Shown here one piece after another: positions 40,375-48,678 of a stretch of 64,000 nucleotides of DNA. Source of the DNA: Streptomyces sp. 11x1 (GTDB lineage Bacteria > Actinomycetota > Actinomycetes > Streptomycetales > Streptomycetaceae); assembly GCF_032598905.1 (NCBI RefSeq), contig NZ_CP122458.1, positions 8,829,001 to 8,893,000 on the forward strand, in the 5' to 3' direction. Below the pieces are notes generated by a model. The model was not told the DNA's origin, searched no databases, and worked only from the letters and a program-made list of their open reading frames with translations. The translations under genes and the position numbers were made by a program. Position 1 is the first letter of the stretch; each line of letters starts with the position of its first letter.

Positions 40375-40390
40375 CAGGCGGCCAAGCTCC

Positions 40391-40446
40391 GCCTGCCGCC
40401 TGCCGCCTGCCGCCTGCCGCCTGCCGCCTGCCGCCTGCCGCCTGCG
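40391..40446. repeat. 7-bp repeat (GCCTGCC)7
   Basis: Seven perfect copies at 40391-40439 and an eighth with one change. Possibly derived from the neighbouring 8-bp unit by loss of a base. Confidence 0.92.
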
Positions 40447-40505
40447 GCGTGGCGCCGACTGCGCCTCGATGCTGGCAGTCCTGCGGCCCGGCACGGCTCT
40501 GCCTT

Positions 40506-40620
40506 TCCCACCCCACCCCCTCCGCCTCACCCCACTCCGCTCCACCTCACTCCGCTCCACCCCGCCCCGCTCCACCCCACAACGCTCCAGCCCGCCCCGC
40601 CCCGCCCCGCTCCACTCTCC
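40506..40620 (+). other. C-rich, strand-asymmetric stretch
   Basis: Nearly G-free on the plus strand apart from single G in repeated CCGCTCCACC-type words. Completes the 1.05-kb gene-free interval 39719-40770. No promoter is clear except close to the next gene. Confidence 0.7.
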
Positions 40621-40672
40621 TGCGGGCAATCGTGCCGCTGGGGCGGCACGGGTGGGCGCAGGCGGCGCCTCG
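40621..40672. repeat. Dispersed repeat B, copy 4, lacking the hairpin core
   Basis: GCGGGCAATCGTGCCGCTGG and GGTGGGCGCAGGCGGC match the outer arms of copy 1 (9536-9632), but the central block of about 45 bp (CACCTCC to GGGGGAG) is absent. Confidence 0.65.
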
Positions 40673-40770
40673 TGACCGCCGAGCAGCGGGATTTCCCCTG
40701 ACCCGCCCCACCACCCCGCACCCGGACGTACGCTCACCCGCAGCGCCGTACGACATTCGCAGGGGGACCC

Positions 40771-41724
40771 ATGACCGCCACAACCGACGCCGACGCCGAC
40801 GTACTCCCCGCCCTTAGGGCCAAGGTGCGACGCGCGACCCACCCCCACCCCACCCCCTGCGCGCACCCCGACACGGTCCTCGCGGCACGCGCAGACGGCA
40901 CGGTCGTCCGTCACGCGGACACCGTCGCCAAGGCCCACGCCCCCAACACCGACCCCACCCGGCTGGCCCTCCGCCTGACCGTCGCCGCCGCTAACCCCGA
41001 CACCCTCCTGGCGCCCCTCGACCCCACCCCCACCCCCCTCCACGGCCGCCTCGTCACGTTCTGGCCGTACGGCACCCCAGTCGACCCCGACACCCCGGAG
41101 GCCGCCCCCTGGGTGGAGGCGGCCACCCTCCTCGCCCGCTTCCACCGACAGACCCCACCCCCGGGCCTGCCGCCCATGCGCGGCCCGGTCAAGGCCGCCC
41201 GGGCCATCGCCCGCCTCGAAGCCACGGCACCCCACCACCCCGCCACGCCATCGATCCTCCGCGCCTGGCGCACCCTCCCCGCCTGGGCGAGGAACGAGGC
41301 ACCCATGCCGGACACGGCCACCCTCTGCCACGGCGATCTGCACCTCGGGCAACTGGTCCGCCACCCCGCGACCACCGGCCCCTGGCGCCTCATCGACGTC
41401 GACGACCTGGGCGTGGGAGTCCCCACCTGGGACCTCGCCCGCCCGGCGGCCTGGTTCGCCTGCGGCCTCCTGCACCCCGACGACTGGACCCGCTTCCTCA
41501 CCGCATACCAGCGGGCCGGCGGCCCCGCGGTCCCCCCGCACGGGGACCCCTGGCCCTCACTGGACGTACCGGCCCGCGCACTGACCGTGCAGACCGCGGC
41601 CCTGGCGATCGCGAAGTCCACCGCGGCCGGTCACCCCCTCGACGACGCGCAGCAGTCCGTTGTGGACGCATGTGACCGAATAGGAAGCATCCCGCCGGAG
41701 TTGGTGGAGCCTTTCCCGAAGTAG
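40771..41724 (+). CDS. Aminoglycoside phosphotransferase-family protein
   Basis: APH/choline-kinase fold. The catalytic loop is LCHGDLHLGQLV near residue 190 and the metal-binding LIDVDDLGVG follows, both well kept. The N-terminal lobe is short and Pro/Thr/Asp rich. 317 residues. Such proteins in Streptomyces core genomes rarely confer resistance, so the substrate is unknown. ATG 40771 follows AGGGGG. Just downstream of the satellite region. Confidence 0.82.
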   Translation: MTATTDADADVLPALRAKVRRATHPHPTPCAHPDTVLAARADGTVVRHADTVAKAHAPNTDPTRLALRLTVAAANPDTLLAPLDPTPTPLHGRLVTFWPYGTPVDPDTPEAAPWVEAATLLARFHRQTPPPGLPPMRGPVKAARAIARLEATAPHHPATPSILRAWRTLPAWARNEAPMPDTATLCHGDLHLGQLVRHPATTGPWRLIDVDDLGVGVPTWDLARPAAWFACGLLHPDDWTRFLTAYQRAGGPAVPPHGDPWPSLDVPARALTVQTAALAIAKSTAAGHPLDDAQQSVVDACDRIGSIPPELVEPFPK

Positions 41725-41805
41725 GGTGCAACCGACCGCAGCCGGACGATGTCTGTCCAGGCGTAACGCGAAGCAGGACCGAACGGCGAGGAGTTGAGCC
41801 GAACC

Positions 41806-42123
41806 ATGCACATGCAGTGTCCGAAGTGCCATGCGCCGATGCATACCTACAACCGCAGTGGCGTCCAGATCGAGCAGTGCAGCGGCTGTCGCGGGATCTT
41901 CCTCGACTACGGCGAGTTGGAGGCGCTGACCCGCCTGGAGGGTCAGTGGGCCGGTGGCCCGGGCGTCCCCCCGCCGCCGGCCGCTCCGCAGTACCCGGCG
42001 GGCGGCGGCCACAACGCCCCGGCCTGGGGCGCCCCGCACGGCGGTCACCATGGTGGGCACCACGGCGGCCACCACGGGGGTCAGCACAACCGAGGCTTCG
42101 GTCACATGCTGTTCTCCAGCTGA
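41806..42123 (+). CDS. TFIIB-type zinc-ribbon protein
   Basis: 105 residues. The zinc ribbon CPKC and CSGCRGIFLDYGEL (residues 4-42) matches the zf-TFIIB family. A Pro/Ala stretch and a His/Gly-rich tail with four HHGG-type repeats follow, possibly a second metal-binding site. ATG 41806 is used with GAGGAG 12 bases upstream; TTG 41794 and ATG 41812 are alternatives. Function unknown, often nucleic-acid or metal related. Confidence 0.8.
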   Translation: MHMQCPKCHAPMHTYNRSGVQIEQCSGCRGIFLDYGELEALTRLEGQWAGGPGVPPPPAAPQYPAGGGHNAPAWGAPHGGHHGGHHGGHHGGQHNRGFGHMLFSS

Positions 42124-42178
42124 GGCGCGCGGGGCGCATCCGCGCCCTTCGCTCGCACGACGAGCGCTTGCACGACGA

Positions 42179-42209
42179 AGCCCCCGGCCGTACGAGACGG
42201 CCGGGGGCT
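42179..42209. terminator. Bidirectional 13-bp hairpin
   Basis: Arms AGCCCCCGGCCGT (42179-42191) and ACGGCCGGGGGCT (42197-42209). It separates the plus-strand zinc-ribbon gene from the end of the minus-strand tRNA cluster. Confidence 0.85.
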
Positions 42210-42218
42210 CGGTGTGTG

Positions 42219-42290
42219 TGGACGATACTGGGATTGAACCAGTGACCTCTTCCGTGTCAGGGAAGCGCTCTCCCGCTGAGCTAATCGTCC
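42219..42290 (-). tRNA. tRNA-Val (GAC), copy 1
   Basis: 72-nt cloverleaf read on the minus strand. Acceptor GGACGAT/ATCGTCC, anticodon loop CTGACAC in the stem CTTCC/GGAAG, T loop GGTTCAATCC. No encoded CCA. Last in the cluster. Confidence 0.97.
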
Positions 42291-42322
42291 TCGGGATCAC
42301 AGCCGGGGCTGTGGATCTTGCG

Positions 42323-42394
42323 TGCGCGATACTGGGATTGAACCAGTGACCTCTTCCGTGTCAGGGAAGCGCTCTCCCGCTGAGCTAATCGCGC
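42323..42394 (-). tRNA. tRNA-Val (GAC), copy 2, variant acceptor stem
   Basis: Same body and anticodon GAC as the neighbours, but the acceptor stem is GCGCGAT/ATCGCGC, with compensatory changes on both sides. No encoded CCA. Confidence 0.95.
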
Positions 42395-42434
42395 GGGCTG
42401 AAGCCGTACGGCTCCGGAGGCCGACAGGCCTCAG

Positions 42435-42506
42435 TGGACGATACTGGGATTGAACCAGTGACCTCTTCCGTGTCAGGGAAGCGCTCTCCCGCTGAGCTAA
42501 TCGTCC
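42435..42506 (-). tRNA. tRNA-Val (GAC), copy 3
   Basis: Identical to copy 1 (acceptor GGACGAT/ATCGTCC). The spacer to tRNA-Cys is only 4 bases, so processed from one transcript. Confidence 0.97.
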
Positions 42507-42510
42507 TTGG

Positions 42511-42581
42511 AGGTGGAGACGGGATTTGAACCCGTGTAGACGGCTTTGCAGGCCGTTGCCTCGCCTCTCGGCCACTCCACC
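42511..42581 (-). tRNA. tRNA-Cys (GCA)
   Basis: 71 nt. Acceptor GGTGGAG/CTCCACC, anticodon stem ACGGC/GCCGT with loop CTGCAAA, discriminator U as usual for tRNA-Cys. Confidence 0.97.
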
Positions 42582-42621
42582 AGGAGTGAGGGGGTTCGTG
42601 AAGATCCCCCACGTTCCTACG

Positions 42622-42694
42622 AGCGGACGACCAGGTTCGAACTGGCGACCTCAACCTTGGCAAGGTTGCGCTCTACCAACTGAGCTACGTCCGC
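42622..42694 (-). tRNA. tRNA-Gly (GCC)
   Basis: 73 nt. Acceptor GCGGACG/CGTCCGC, anticodon stem CAACC/GGTTG with loop TTGCCAA, discriminator U. First in the minus-strand cluster Gly-Cys-Val-Val-Val. Confidence 0.97.
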
Positions 42695-42851
42695 TTGTCG
42701 TTTCCGTTTCGCTTCCGCGTCCCGGCGACGAGTTGAACTCTAGCGGATTCCGGGGCCAGTACAAAAACGCGTTTGTGCAGCGTGCTGCGCTGCGTCCAGT
42801 GCGGGACCCGGCCGGGCCCGCCCGCGGGGCACCCGTCCTAGACTCGACTGC

Positions 42852-43895
42852 GTGCCCGACCTCCCTCCGCTCGCCCGCTTCGGCAACCTCGTGGCCACCG
42901 GTCTCACCGATGTGACCAGCGACGCCGCCGCCCTGGACTCCTCCGGCTTCTGGGCCGTGTGCGCGGACTACGAGGGTGGTCTGGTGTGCGCGCGCTTCAG
43001 TGACGTACATCGCGCGCCCGCGCCCGCCCCCGTGCCGGGGGAGTGGCGCGGGCCGCGCGTCGACGACTGGACGTCCTCGCTCGACCGCGCTGCGTACACG
43101 GCGGGTGTACGCCGCATCCGTGAGCACATCGCCGCCGGCGAGGTGTACCAGGCGAACCTCTGCCGGGTGCTCTCGGCGCCCGTCGCGCCGGACGCGGATG
43201 TGGACGCCCTGACCGCGCTGCTGGCCCGCGGCAACCCGGCCCCCTTTGCAGGAACGATTCGCCTCCCGGTGCACGGTGTCGAGATCGCCACTGCCTCCCC
43301 CGAACTCTTTCTGCGCCGCGAGGGCAGGCTCGTCGAATCCGGTCCGATCAAGGGCACCGGAGCGACCGAGGCGGACCTCCTGGAGAAGGACTACGCCGAG
43401 AACGTCATGATCGTCGACCTTGTCCGCAACGACATCGGGCAGGTCTGCGCCACCGGCACCGTGACCGTCCCCGACCTCTGCGCCGTGGAGAAGCACCCGG
43501 GGCTGGTGCACCTGGTGTCGTTGGTGCGCGGTGAACTGCGCGAGCACGCAGGCTGGCCCGAACTGCTAGCCGCCACCTTCCCGCCCGGCTCCGTCACCGG
43601 GGCGCCCAAGTCGAGCGCCCTGCGGATCATCGACGCCCTGGAGACCGCCCCGCGCGGCCCTTACTGCGGGGGAGTCGGCTGGGTCGACGCCGACCGGGGC
43701 ACCGCCGAGCTGGCCGTCGGCATCCGCACCTTCTGGATCGACCGGGCGGCGGGCGAACTGCGCTTCGGCACCGGCGCGGGCATCACCTGGGGGTCGGACC
43801 CCGAGGCGGAATGGCGCGAGACCGAGCTGAAGGCCGCCCGGCTGCTCGCGGTAGCGTCGGGGACGTACGAGGCGAGTGGGAGGACCCTTACGTGA
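42852..43895 (+). CDS. pabB: Aminodeoxychorismate synthase component I
   Basis: Converts chorismate and ammonia to 4-amino-4-deoxychorismate for folate. Chorismate-binding fold with PIKGTGAT (the lysine motif of PabB; anthranilate synthases have Ala there), DYAENVMIVDLVRNDIG, and FPPGSVTGAPK. 347 residues, lacking the long N-terminal domain of stand-alone TrpE/PabB. GTG 42852. The stop overlaps pabC by GTGA, which supports the assignment. The glutaminase subunit is elsewhere. Confidence 0.92.
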   Translation: MPDLPPLARFGNLVATGLTDVTSDAAALDSSGFWAVCADYEGGLVCARFSDVHRAPAPAPVPGEWRGPRVDDWTSSLDRAAYTAGVRRIREHIAAGEVYQANLCRVLSAPVAPDADVDALTALLARGNPAPFAGTIRLPVHGVEIATASPELFLRREGRLVESGPIKGTGATEADLLEKDYAENVMIVDLVRNDIGQVCATGTVTVPDLCAVEKHPGLVHLVSLVRGELREHAGWPELLAATFPPGSVTGAPKSSALRIIDALETAPRGPYCGGVGWVDADRGTAELAVGIRTFWIDRAAGELRFGTGAGITWGSDPEAEWRETELKAARLLAVASGTYEASGRTLT

Positions 43896-44713
43896 AGATC
43901 TGGCTCGACGGCGGACTGCAGGACACCGACTCCGCCCGTGTCTCCGTCCTCGACCACGGACTGACCGTGGGTGACGGCGTCTTCGAGACCGTGAAGGCGG
44001 TCGGGGGCCGGCCGTTCGCGCTGACCCGCCACCTCGACCGGCTGGCCCTCTCGGCCCGCGGACTCGGTCTGCCCGAGCCCGACCTCGACGAGGTGCGCCG
44101 CGCCTGCTCCGCAGTCCTGGAGGCCGAACCGGTCGCGCTCGGCCGGCTGCGCATCACCTACACCGGCGGCCTCTCCCCGCTCGGCTCCGACCGCGGCGAC
44201 CACGGCCCGACGCTCGTCGTCGCCCTCGGCGAGACCGCCCGGCGGGCCGACTCCACCGCCGCGATCACCGTCCCGTGGACCCGCAACGAGCGCGGCGCCC
44301 TCACCGGCCTGAAGACCACCTCGTACGCCGAGAACGTCGTCGCTCTCGCCCGCGCCCACGAACAGGGCGCCACCGAGGCGCTGTTCGCCAACACGGTGGG
44401 GCAGCTCTGCGAGGGCACGGGCTCCAACGTCTTCGTCGTCCTCGACGGGGAGCTCCACACACCGCCGGTCGCCTCCGGTTGCCTCGCGGGCATCACCCGC
44501 GCCCTCGTCGTCGAGTGGACCGGCGCCCGCGAGACCGACCTGCCGCTGGACGTCCTGGACCGCGCCGACGAGATCTTCCTGACGTCGAGCCTGCGCGACG
44601 TACAGGCCGTGCACCGTGTCGACGCCCGCGAGCTGTCGGCCGCCCCTGGCCCGGTGACGGTCAAGGCGATGCGTGTCTTCGACGAGCGGTCCGGCGACGA
44701 CCTGGATCCGTGA
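43892..44713 (+). CDS. pabC: 4-amino-4-deoxychorismate lyase
   Basis: PLP enzyme (fold type IV) releasing pyruvate from aminodeoxychorismate to give p-aminobenzoate. The catalytic lysine is in GLKTTSYAENV near residue 145; DHGLTVGDGVFET and EGTGSNVFVV are family motifs. 273 residues. GTG 43892 overlaps the pabB stop. D-amino-acid or branched-chain transaminase is the main alternative, made unlikely by the pabB neighbour. Confidence 0.92.
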   Translation: MKIWLDGGLQDTDSARVSVLDHGLTVGDGVFETVKAVGGRPFALTRHLDRLALSARGLGLPEPDLDEVRRACSAVLEAEPVALGRLRITYTGGLSPLGSDRGDHGPTLVVALGETARRADSTAAITVPWTRNERGALTGLKTTSYAENVVALARAHEQGATEALFANTVGQLCEGTGSNVFVVLDGELHTPPVASGCLAGITRALVVEWTGARETDLPLDVLDRADEIFLTSSLRDVQAVHRVDARELSAAPGPVTVKAMRVFDERSGDDLDP

Positions 44714-44793
44714 TCGGGACCCGTTCACGCGGTCCCGAGAATGCTGACGACATTCGGCGGACTCCACGCCTCGCGGCGGGTAGAACACTGCTG

Positions 44794-45618
44794 ATGACCA
44801 CCACCCTGCGGCCCATCGAGCCGCTTCAACAGGCCGCCGACGGAACGCGCTCACGTCGCTACCAGGTGTGTGTCAACAGCCGTCCCGTCGGCGAGATACA
44901 CCTCGGCACGCGCCCTGACCCCGGATCGACGGCCGCGCGCATCCTGGACCTGCGCATCGACGAACCGGACCGGCGGCGGGGCCGGGCCACCGTGGCGGCG
45001 CTCGCCGCCGAGGAGGTGGCCCGCGGCTGGGGCTGCCGGCGGATCGAGGTGTCCGTACCGGCCGACGCCGAGCCCGCCCTGCGGCTGGCCCAGACGCTCG
45101 GGTACGTCCTGCGCAACCGGAACATGAGCAAGGCCCTCGGCGGGACCGCGCCCGAACTGCCCGAGGGCAGCAGGGGCAGGCCCATGACGGAGGCCGAGTA
45201 CGGGCCCTGGAAGGAAGCCGGGCGGGAGGGCTACGCCCAGGACTGGATCGCCCGTGGCATGCCCGAGGCGGAGGCGTACGCGAAGGCCGCCCTGGACTAC
45301 GAGCGCTGTCTCCCGCAGGGCGTGGCCTCCGCGAACAACCTGTGCAGCGTGCTGGAGCACGAGGGCACTAGGGTCGGCACCCTGTGGCTGTGGCTGACCG
45401 ACGACCGGGCCTTCGTGTACGACGTCGAGGCGGACGCCGCCCACCGGGGCCGGGGCCACGGCCGCACACTGATGCTGCTGGCCGAGGCCCAGGCGATAGA
45501 GGCTGGTAAGCCCGCGATCGGGCTCAACGTCTTCGCGGGCAACTTCCGGGCCGAATGCCTCTACGATTCCCTCGGCTACGAGACGACCAGCCACCACCTC
45601 TCCAAGCCGCTGCTCTGA
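44794..45618 (+). CDS. Tandem GNAT-domain acetyltransferase
   Basis: 274 residues with two acetyltransferase halves. The first (residues about 20-105) has DEPDRRRGRATVAALAAEE, with a reduced acetyl-CoA loop. The second (residues about 180-270) has VEADAAHRGRGHGRTLM, which looks functional, and ends CLYDSLGYETTS. The N-terminal half may bind substrate only. ATG 44794. Substrate unknown. Confidence 0.85.
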   Translation: MTTTLRPIEPLQQAADGTRSRRYQVCVNSRPVGEIHLGTRPDPGSTAARILDLRIDEPDRRRGRATVAALAAEEVARGWGCRRIEVSVPADAEPALRLAQTLGYVLRNRNMSKALGGTAPELPEGSRGRPMTEAEYGPWKEAGREGYAQDWIARGMPEAEAYAKAALDYERCLPQGVASANNLCSVLEHEGTRVGTLWLWLTDDRAFVYDVEADAAHRGRGHGRTLMLLAEAQAIEAGKPAIGLNVFAGNFRAECLYDSLGYETTSHHLSKPLL

Positions 45619-45748
45619 ACGGTCGTGGGGCGCACGGGGTCCCGCCCGGTACGGGGGGCCTGGCCCCGGACTGGTGGCCCCAAGGGCGCGTGGCCCACGA
45701 CAGCGGGCCGTGTGGATCACGGGCGCCGCCGCCGGTGGCCGAAGGTGC

Positions 45749-46267
45749 TCAGACGCTCTCGTTCAGCAGCCGGTCGGCGATCTCCTCGATGCGCTCGCGC
45801 AGCCCCTCCTGGCTCTTGCCGCCGTCGAGACGCTCGCCGCCGATGACGTACGTGGGCGTGCCCGTCACGCCGATCGCCTTGCCCTCGGCCTGGTCGGCGT
45901 CGACGATCAGGATGTGCCGGCCGTCGATCAGCGCCGTGTCGAACTCCTCGGCGTCCAGCCCGAGTTCACGGGCCGCCTCCACCAGGAACGGCTCTCCGGC
46001 CCGGCCCAGCTCCTCGACCCGGCCGAGCACCGCCTCGACGTACGGCCACGCCTGCCCCTGCTCCGCGGCCTCCTCGGCGGCCTGCGCGGCGGCGAAGGCG
46101 TGCTTGTGCTTCTCCAGCGGGAAGTGCCGCAGCCGTACGTCGAGCCGGTCGCCGTAGCGGGCCCGCAGCGCGCGGATGTCGTCGAGGGCGCTGCGGCAGT
46201 CGGGACACTGGAGTTCACACCAGACGTCCAGGACGACGGCGGACGGCACGGGGGAGGAGTCGCTCAT
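45749..46267 (-). CDS. DsbA-family thioredoxin-fold oxidoreductase (FrnE-like)
   Basis: 172 residues, no signal peptide, hence cytoplasmic. The redox motif CPDC lies near residue 20 (WCELQCPDC), a helical insertion of about 90 residues follows, and the cis-proline motif GTPTYVIGG is near residue 140. Likely disulfide exchange or isomerase of the FrnE type. ATG 46267 is preceded by a GGGAG-like site. A 130-base gap with no feature separates it from the convergent acetyltransferase gene. Confidence 0.87.
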   Translation of the reverse strand: MSDSSPVPSAVVLDVWCELQCPDCRSALDDIRALRARYGDRLDVRLRHFPLEKHKHAFAAAQAAEEAAEQGQAWPYVEAVLGRVEELGRAGEPFLVEAARELGLDAEEFDTALIDGRHILIVDADQAEGKAIGVTGTPTYVIGGERLDGGKSQEGLRERIEEIADRLLNESV

Positions 46268-46459
46268 GAGATCAGTCTCCCAGCTTCCGGGCCCGTGCCC
46301 GGACGTGGCCCGGTAGCGGCCCGGGCGTGAACATCGACCCCGAGACGACCCGGAGATGTCCCTGAGGTCTCCCCGGACCATGGCATATCGGACGCCTGGC
46401 GGTGCAGGATGGAAGGGACGCAACGCGAACGCCCGACCGAGCACCGCCTGGAGGACCGG

Positions 46460-46915
46460 ATGATTGCCGAGACAGTCTGCGCCGCCGTCTCAGCGGCGGG
46501 CCTGGGCATCGCCGCGATCACGGCGTATCGGAAGCGGTTCCTCCGTGCGGCCCGTATCGCCGCCTACTCCCTCGTTCCGCTCGGCCTGGTGATGACCGGA
46601 GTCGTCGAGTGGCTGGCCGACACCGCGTTCAGCCCCACCGCGTGGGTCGGCTTCGGTGTGCTCGGCGCCGCCTGGTTCCTCTTCATGACCACCCGCGCCG
46701 TGGAGCGGCGCCGCGGGGTCACCGGCAAGGAGCGCAAGGAGACCAGGGCGTCCCGTACGGAGGCGATAGCCCCGACGGCCTCGGCGCCCTCGCTCGGCCA
46801 GGGCGCCCGCCCGGCGGCGCGCCCGGAGGTGACCCCTCGGGCGGCGGGTTCCGGTGCGTCCGGTGCGGACGACTTCAGCGACATCGAGGCGATCCTGAAG
46901 AAGCACGGCATCTGA
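46460..46915 (+). CDS. Membrane protein of unknown function
   Basis: 151 residues. Three hydrophobic segments in the first 90 residues (VCAAVSAAGLGIAAI, IAAYSLVPLGLVMTGVV, WVGFGVLGAAWFLFM), then a cytoplasmic Ala/Pro/Arg-rich tail ending in an acidic helix and ILKKHGI. ATG 46460 follows GGAGGACC. No enzyme motif. Confidence 0.75.
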   Translation: MIAETVCAAVSAAGLGIAAITAYRKRFLRAARIAAYSLVPLGLVMTGVVEWLADTAFSPTAWVGFGVLGAAWFLFMTTRAVERRRGVTGKERKETRASRTEAIAPTASAPSLGQGARPAARPEVTPRAAGSGASGADDFSDIEAILKKHGI

Positions 46916-47095
46916 TCACCGGCGGCACGGCCTCCGACCTTGTGAAGGGGTGCGGACTGAAGCGACACAGAAGGTCGGGCAGCGGCGCCGAAGTGATCAC
47001 GTTCGCTCCGTAGGTTGTGGATATTGGCGAACTCTCCGTCATTCCGGGTTGGTTGATCGCGCGGAGGGTCTCCGCTGCGTCATCATCGCGGCGAG

Positions 47096-47248
47096 ATGCT
47101 GGACACAACACCGAGCGACACCGCCGCCCCGCCCGAGGAGCGACGAGGTTGTCTCTTCGCGCTCTCCCAGCCACCGCTGATGATCTTCCTAGCGGTGATC
47201 GGCTGCCTGCTGCTCATGGCGTCACTGCACGACCTGCTGATGCTGTGA
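47096..47248 (+). CDS. 50-residue single-pass membrane peptide
   Basis: Small frame with one long hydrophobic helix (MIFLAVIGCLLLMAS) after a polar acidic-basic N-terminus. ATG 47096; the site GGCGAG is weak. A hairpin terminator follows directly, supporting a real transcribed unit. Function unknown. Confidence 0.55.
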   Translation: MLDTTPSDTAAPPEERRGCLFALSQPPLMIFLAVIGCLLLMASLHDLLML

Positions 47249-47255
47249 GCTGTAA

Positions 47256-47290
47256 ACGGAGCCCCTGACGTCACCCGTCGAGGGCTCCGT
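47256..47290. terminator. Bidirectional hairpin
   Basis: ACGGAGCCC (47256-47264) pairs with GGGCTCCGT (47282-47290). Between the small membrane peptide (plus) and the CGNR gene (minus). Confidence 0.7.
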
Positions 47291-47332
47291 CAGTCCTCGT
47301 ACGTGCACACGGGTCGAGGGCCGGCGATCCGC

Positions 47333-47893
47333 TCAGCCCGCCGCCTCCTTGCGGCGTGCCCGGTAGGCGGCCACATGCAGGCGGTTTCCGCAGGTACGGC
47401 TGTCGCAGTAGCGGCGGGAGCGGTTGCGGGAGAGGTCCACGAAAGCCCGTCTGCAGTCGGGCGCCTCGCAGCGGCGCAGCCGCTCCTGTTCCCCGGCGAC
47501 CACGAAGAAGGCGAGCGCCATGCCGCAGTCGGCGGCGAGGTGGTCGGCCAGCGACGCGCCGGGGGCGAAGTAGTGCACATGCCAGTCGTAGCCGTCGTGG
47601 TCGGTGAGCCGGGGTGTGGTGCCCGCGGCGGCGATCAGTTCGTTGATGACGGCGGCGGCCGAGGCCGGGTCGGGGGCCGCGAAGACCTCCGCGAACCGGC
47701 CACGCACCCTGCGCACGGCCGCGAGGTCGAGCTCCGTCAGCACTCCGACCTCGCTGACCTCGTGGTTTCGCACGAAGTCGGCGAGCGCCGCGACGGTCGC
47801 GAGCCCGTCGGTCGCCGGGTCGTTCTCCGGCGCGGTGTTCACCAGATCGACCACGGCGTCGAGGGAACACCGGGTGTCGTGGGTGATCAGCAC
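47333..47893 (-). CDS. CGNR zinc-finger protein (ABATE domain)
   Basis: Probable nucleic-acid-binding regulator. The N-terminal ABATE-type helical domain covers residues 1-130; the C-terminal zinc finger reads CEAPDC then YCDSRTCGNR, the hallmark CX4C...CX4C-GNR. 186 residues. GTG 47893 is chosen for GGGAG upstream. Regulated targets unknown. Confidence 0.85.
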   Translation of the reverse strand: MLITHDTRCSLDAVVDLVNTAPENDPATDGLATVAALADFVRNHEVSEVGVLTELDLAAVRRVRGRFAEVFAAPDPASAAAVINELIAAAGTTPRLTDHDGYDWHVHYFAPGASLADHLAADCGMALAFFVVAGEQERLRRCEAPDCRRAFVDLSRNRSRRYCDSRTCGNRLHVAAYRARRKEAAG

Positions 47894-48203
47894 GTTTCGC
47901 TCCCTGGCCTGCGAGGGTCGGGCGGGCGCCCGCCGATGCTGGCCGATGGTAATGGTTCGGCGGGCGGCGGGCCGGTGTGGACCGTACCGGAGCTCCCTGG
48001 AGGACCCCTGGTACGAGCGGAACGGGCCAGGGGTCCGATTCGTGCCCGGTTCGCCGGTTCGCGCTGCCACGACACAGCGACGCCGCCGCGCGGGGATCCG
48101 CGACGACGGCGTCGATGGGTCGGCCTGAAGCCGTATTCGGTTGTACGGGCCCGAGCCGTCTCCCCGAGTGGACGGCGCCGGGCGGCTCTGTGGCTCTCGG
48201 CCC
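47894..48203. other. 310-bp gene-free interval between CGNR gene and ssgB
   Basis: No ORF with credible start and composition. A GC-rich inverted repeat GGGCGGGCGCCCGCC occurs near 47920, over the probable CGNR promoter. It also holds the downstream region of ssgB; no clear terminator seen. Confidence 0.6.
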
Positions 48204-48617
48204 CTAGCTCTCCGCCAGGATGTGCGAGAGCTCCTGATCGAGGTCGAAGTGCCGGTGTTCCGTGCCGGGCGGCACGGCGGCGTCTGTGCGCTTCAGGAAG
48301 GACTCCAGGGCCCGCGCCGGGGCTTCGAGGAGGGCTTCGCCCTCCGGGGAGCTCAGGGCGATGCACACGACGCCCTGGCCGTGACTGCGCGACGGCCAGA
48401 CACGGACGTCACCGGTGCCGGTGGGCCGGTGCAGCCCCTCGGCGAGGAGGTCGCGGGCGAACACCCATTCGACGGTTTCCTCTGCTCCGGTGTGGAAGGT
48501 GGCGTGCACGGCGTAGGGATCGGCCGTGTCATACCGCAGTCCCGCGGGAACGGGCAGTGAGGACTCGCTCGACACAACGAGGCGCAGGTGCAGCTCGCAG
48601 CTGACCGTGGTGTTCAT
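48204..48617 (-). CDS. ssgB: Sporulation-specific cell division activator SsgB
   Basis: Recruits FtsZ to future septum sites in aerial hyphae and is essential for sporulation in Streptomyces. The 137-residue sequence starts MNTTVSCELHLRLVV and has the SsgA-like core (VEWVFARDLLAEGL, GQGVVCIALSSPEGEALL). Its length and text agree with the very conserved S. coelicolor SsgB as I remember it. ATG 48617 is the start that gives this length; the frame is open 22 codons further. Expression is known to depend on sigma-H; a matching promoter lies at 48679. Confidence 0.95.
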   Translation of the reverse strand: MNTTVSCELHLRLVVSSESSLPVPAGLRYDTADPYAVHATFHTGAEETVEWVFARDLLAEGLHRPTGTGDVRVWPSRSHGQGVVCIALSSPEGEALLEAPARALESFLKRTDAAVPPGTEHRHFDLDQELSHILAES

Positions 48618-48678
48618 AAGCGCCAAGGCCTTTCGCTCAGTGTGCGCTCGGGGATTCGCACGTCGGCGAAATCGACAT

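Noticed and set aside
39941-40446. CRISPR array
   Set aside because: The units are 7-8 bp and directly adjacent, with no spacers and no cas genes.
39346-41541. Minus-strand open frame of about 730 codons through the satellite
   Set aside because: It stays open only because the 8-bp and 7-bp repeats have no stop in any frame; it also covers the antisense of the APH-family gene.
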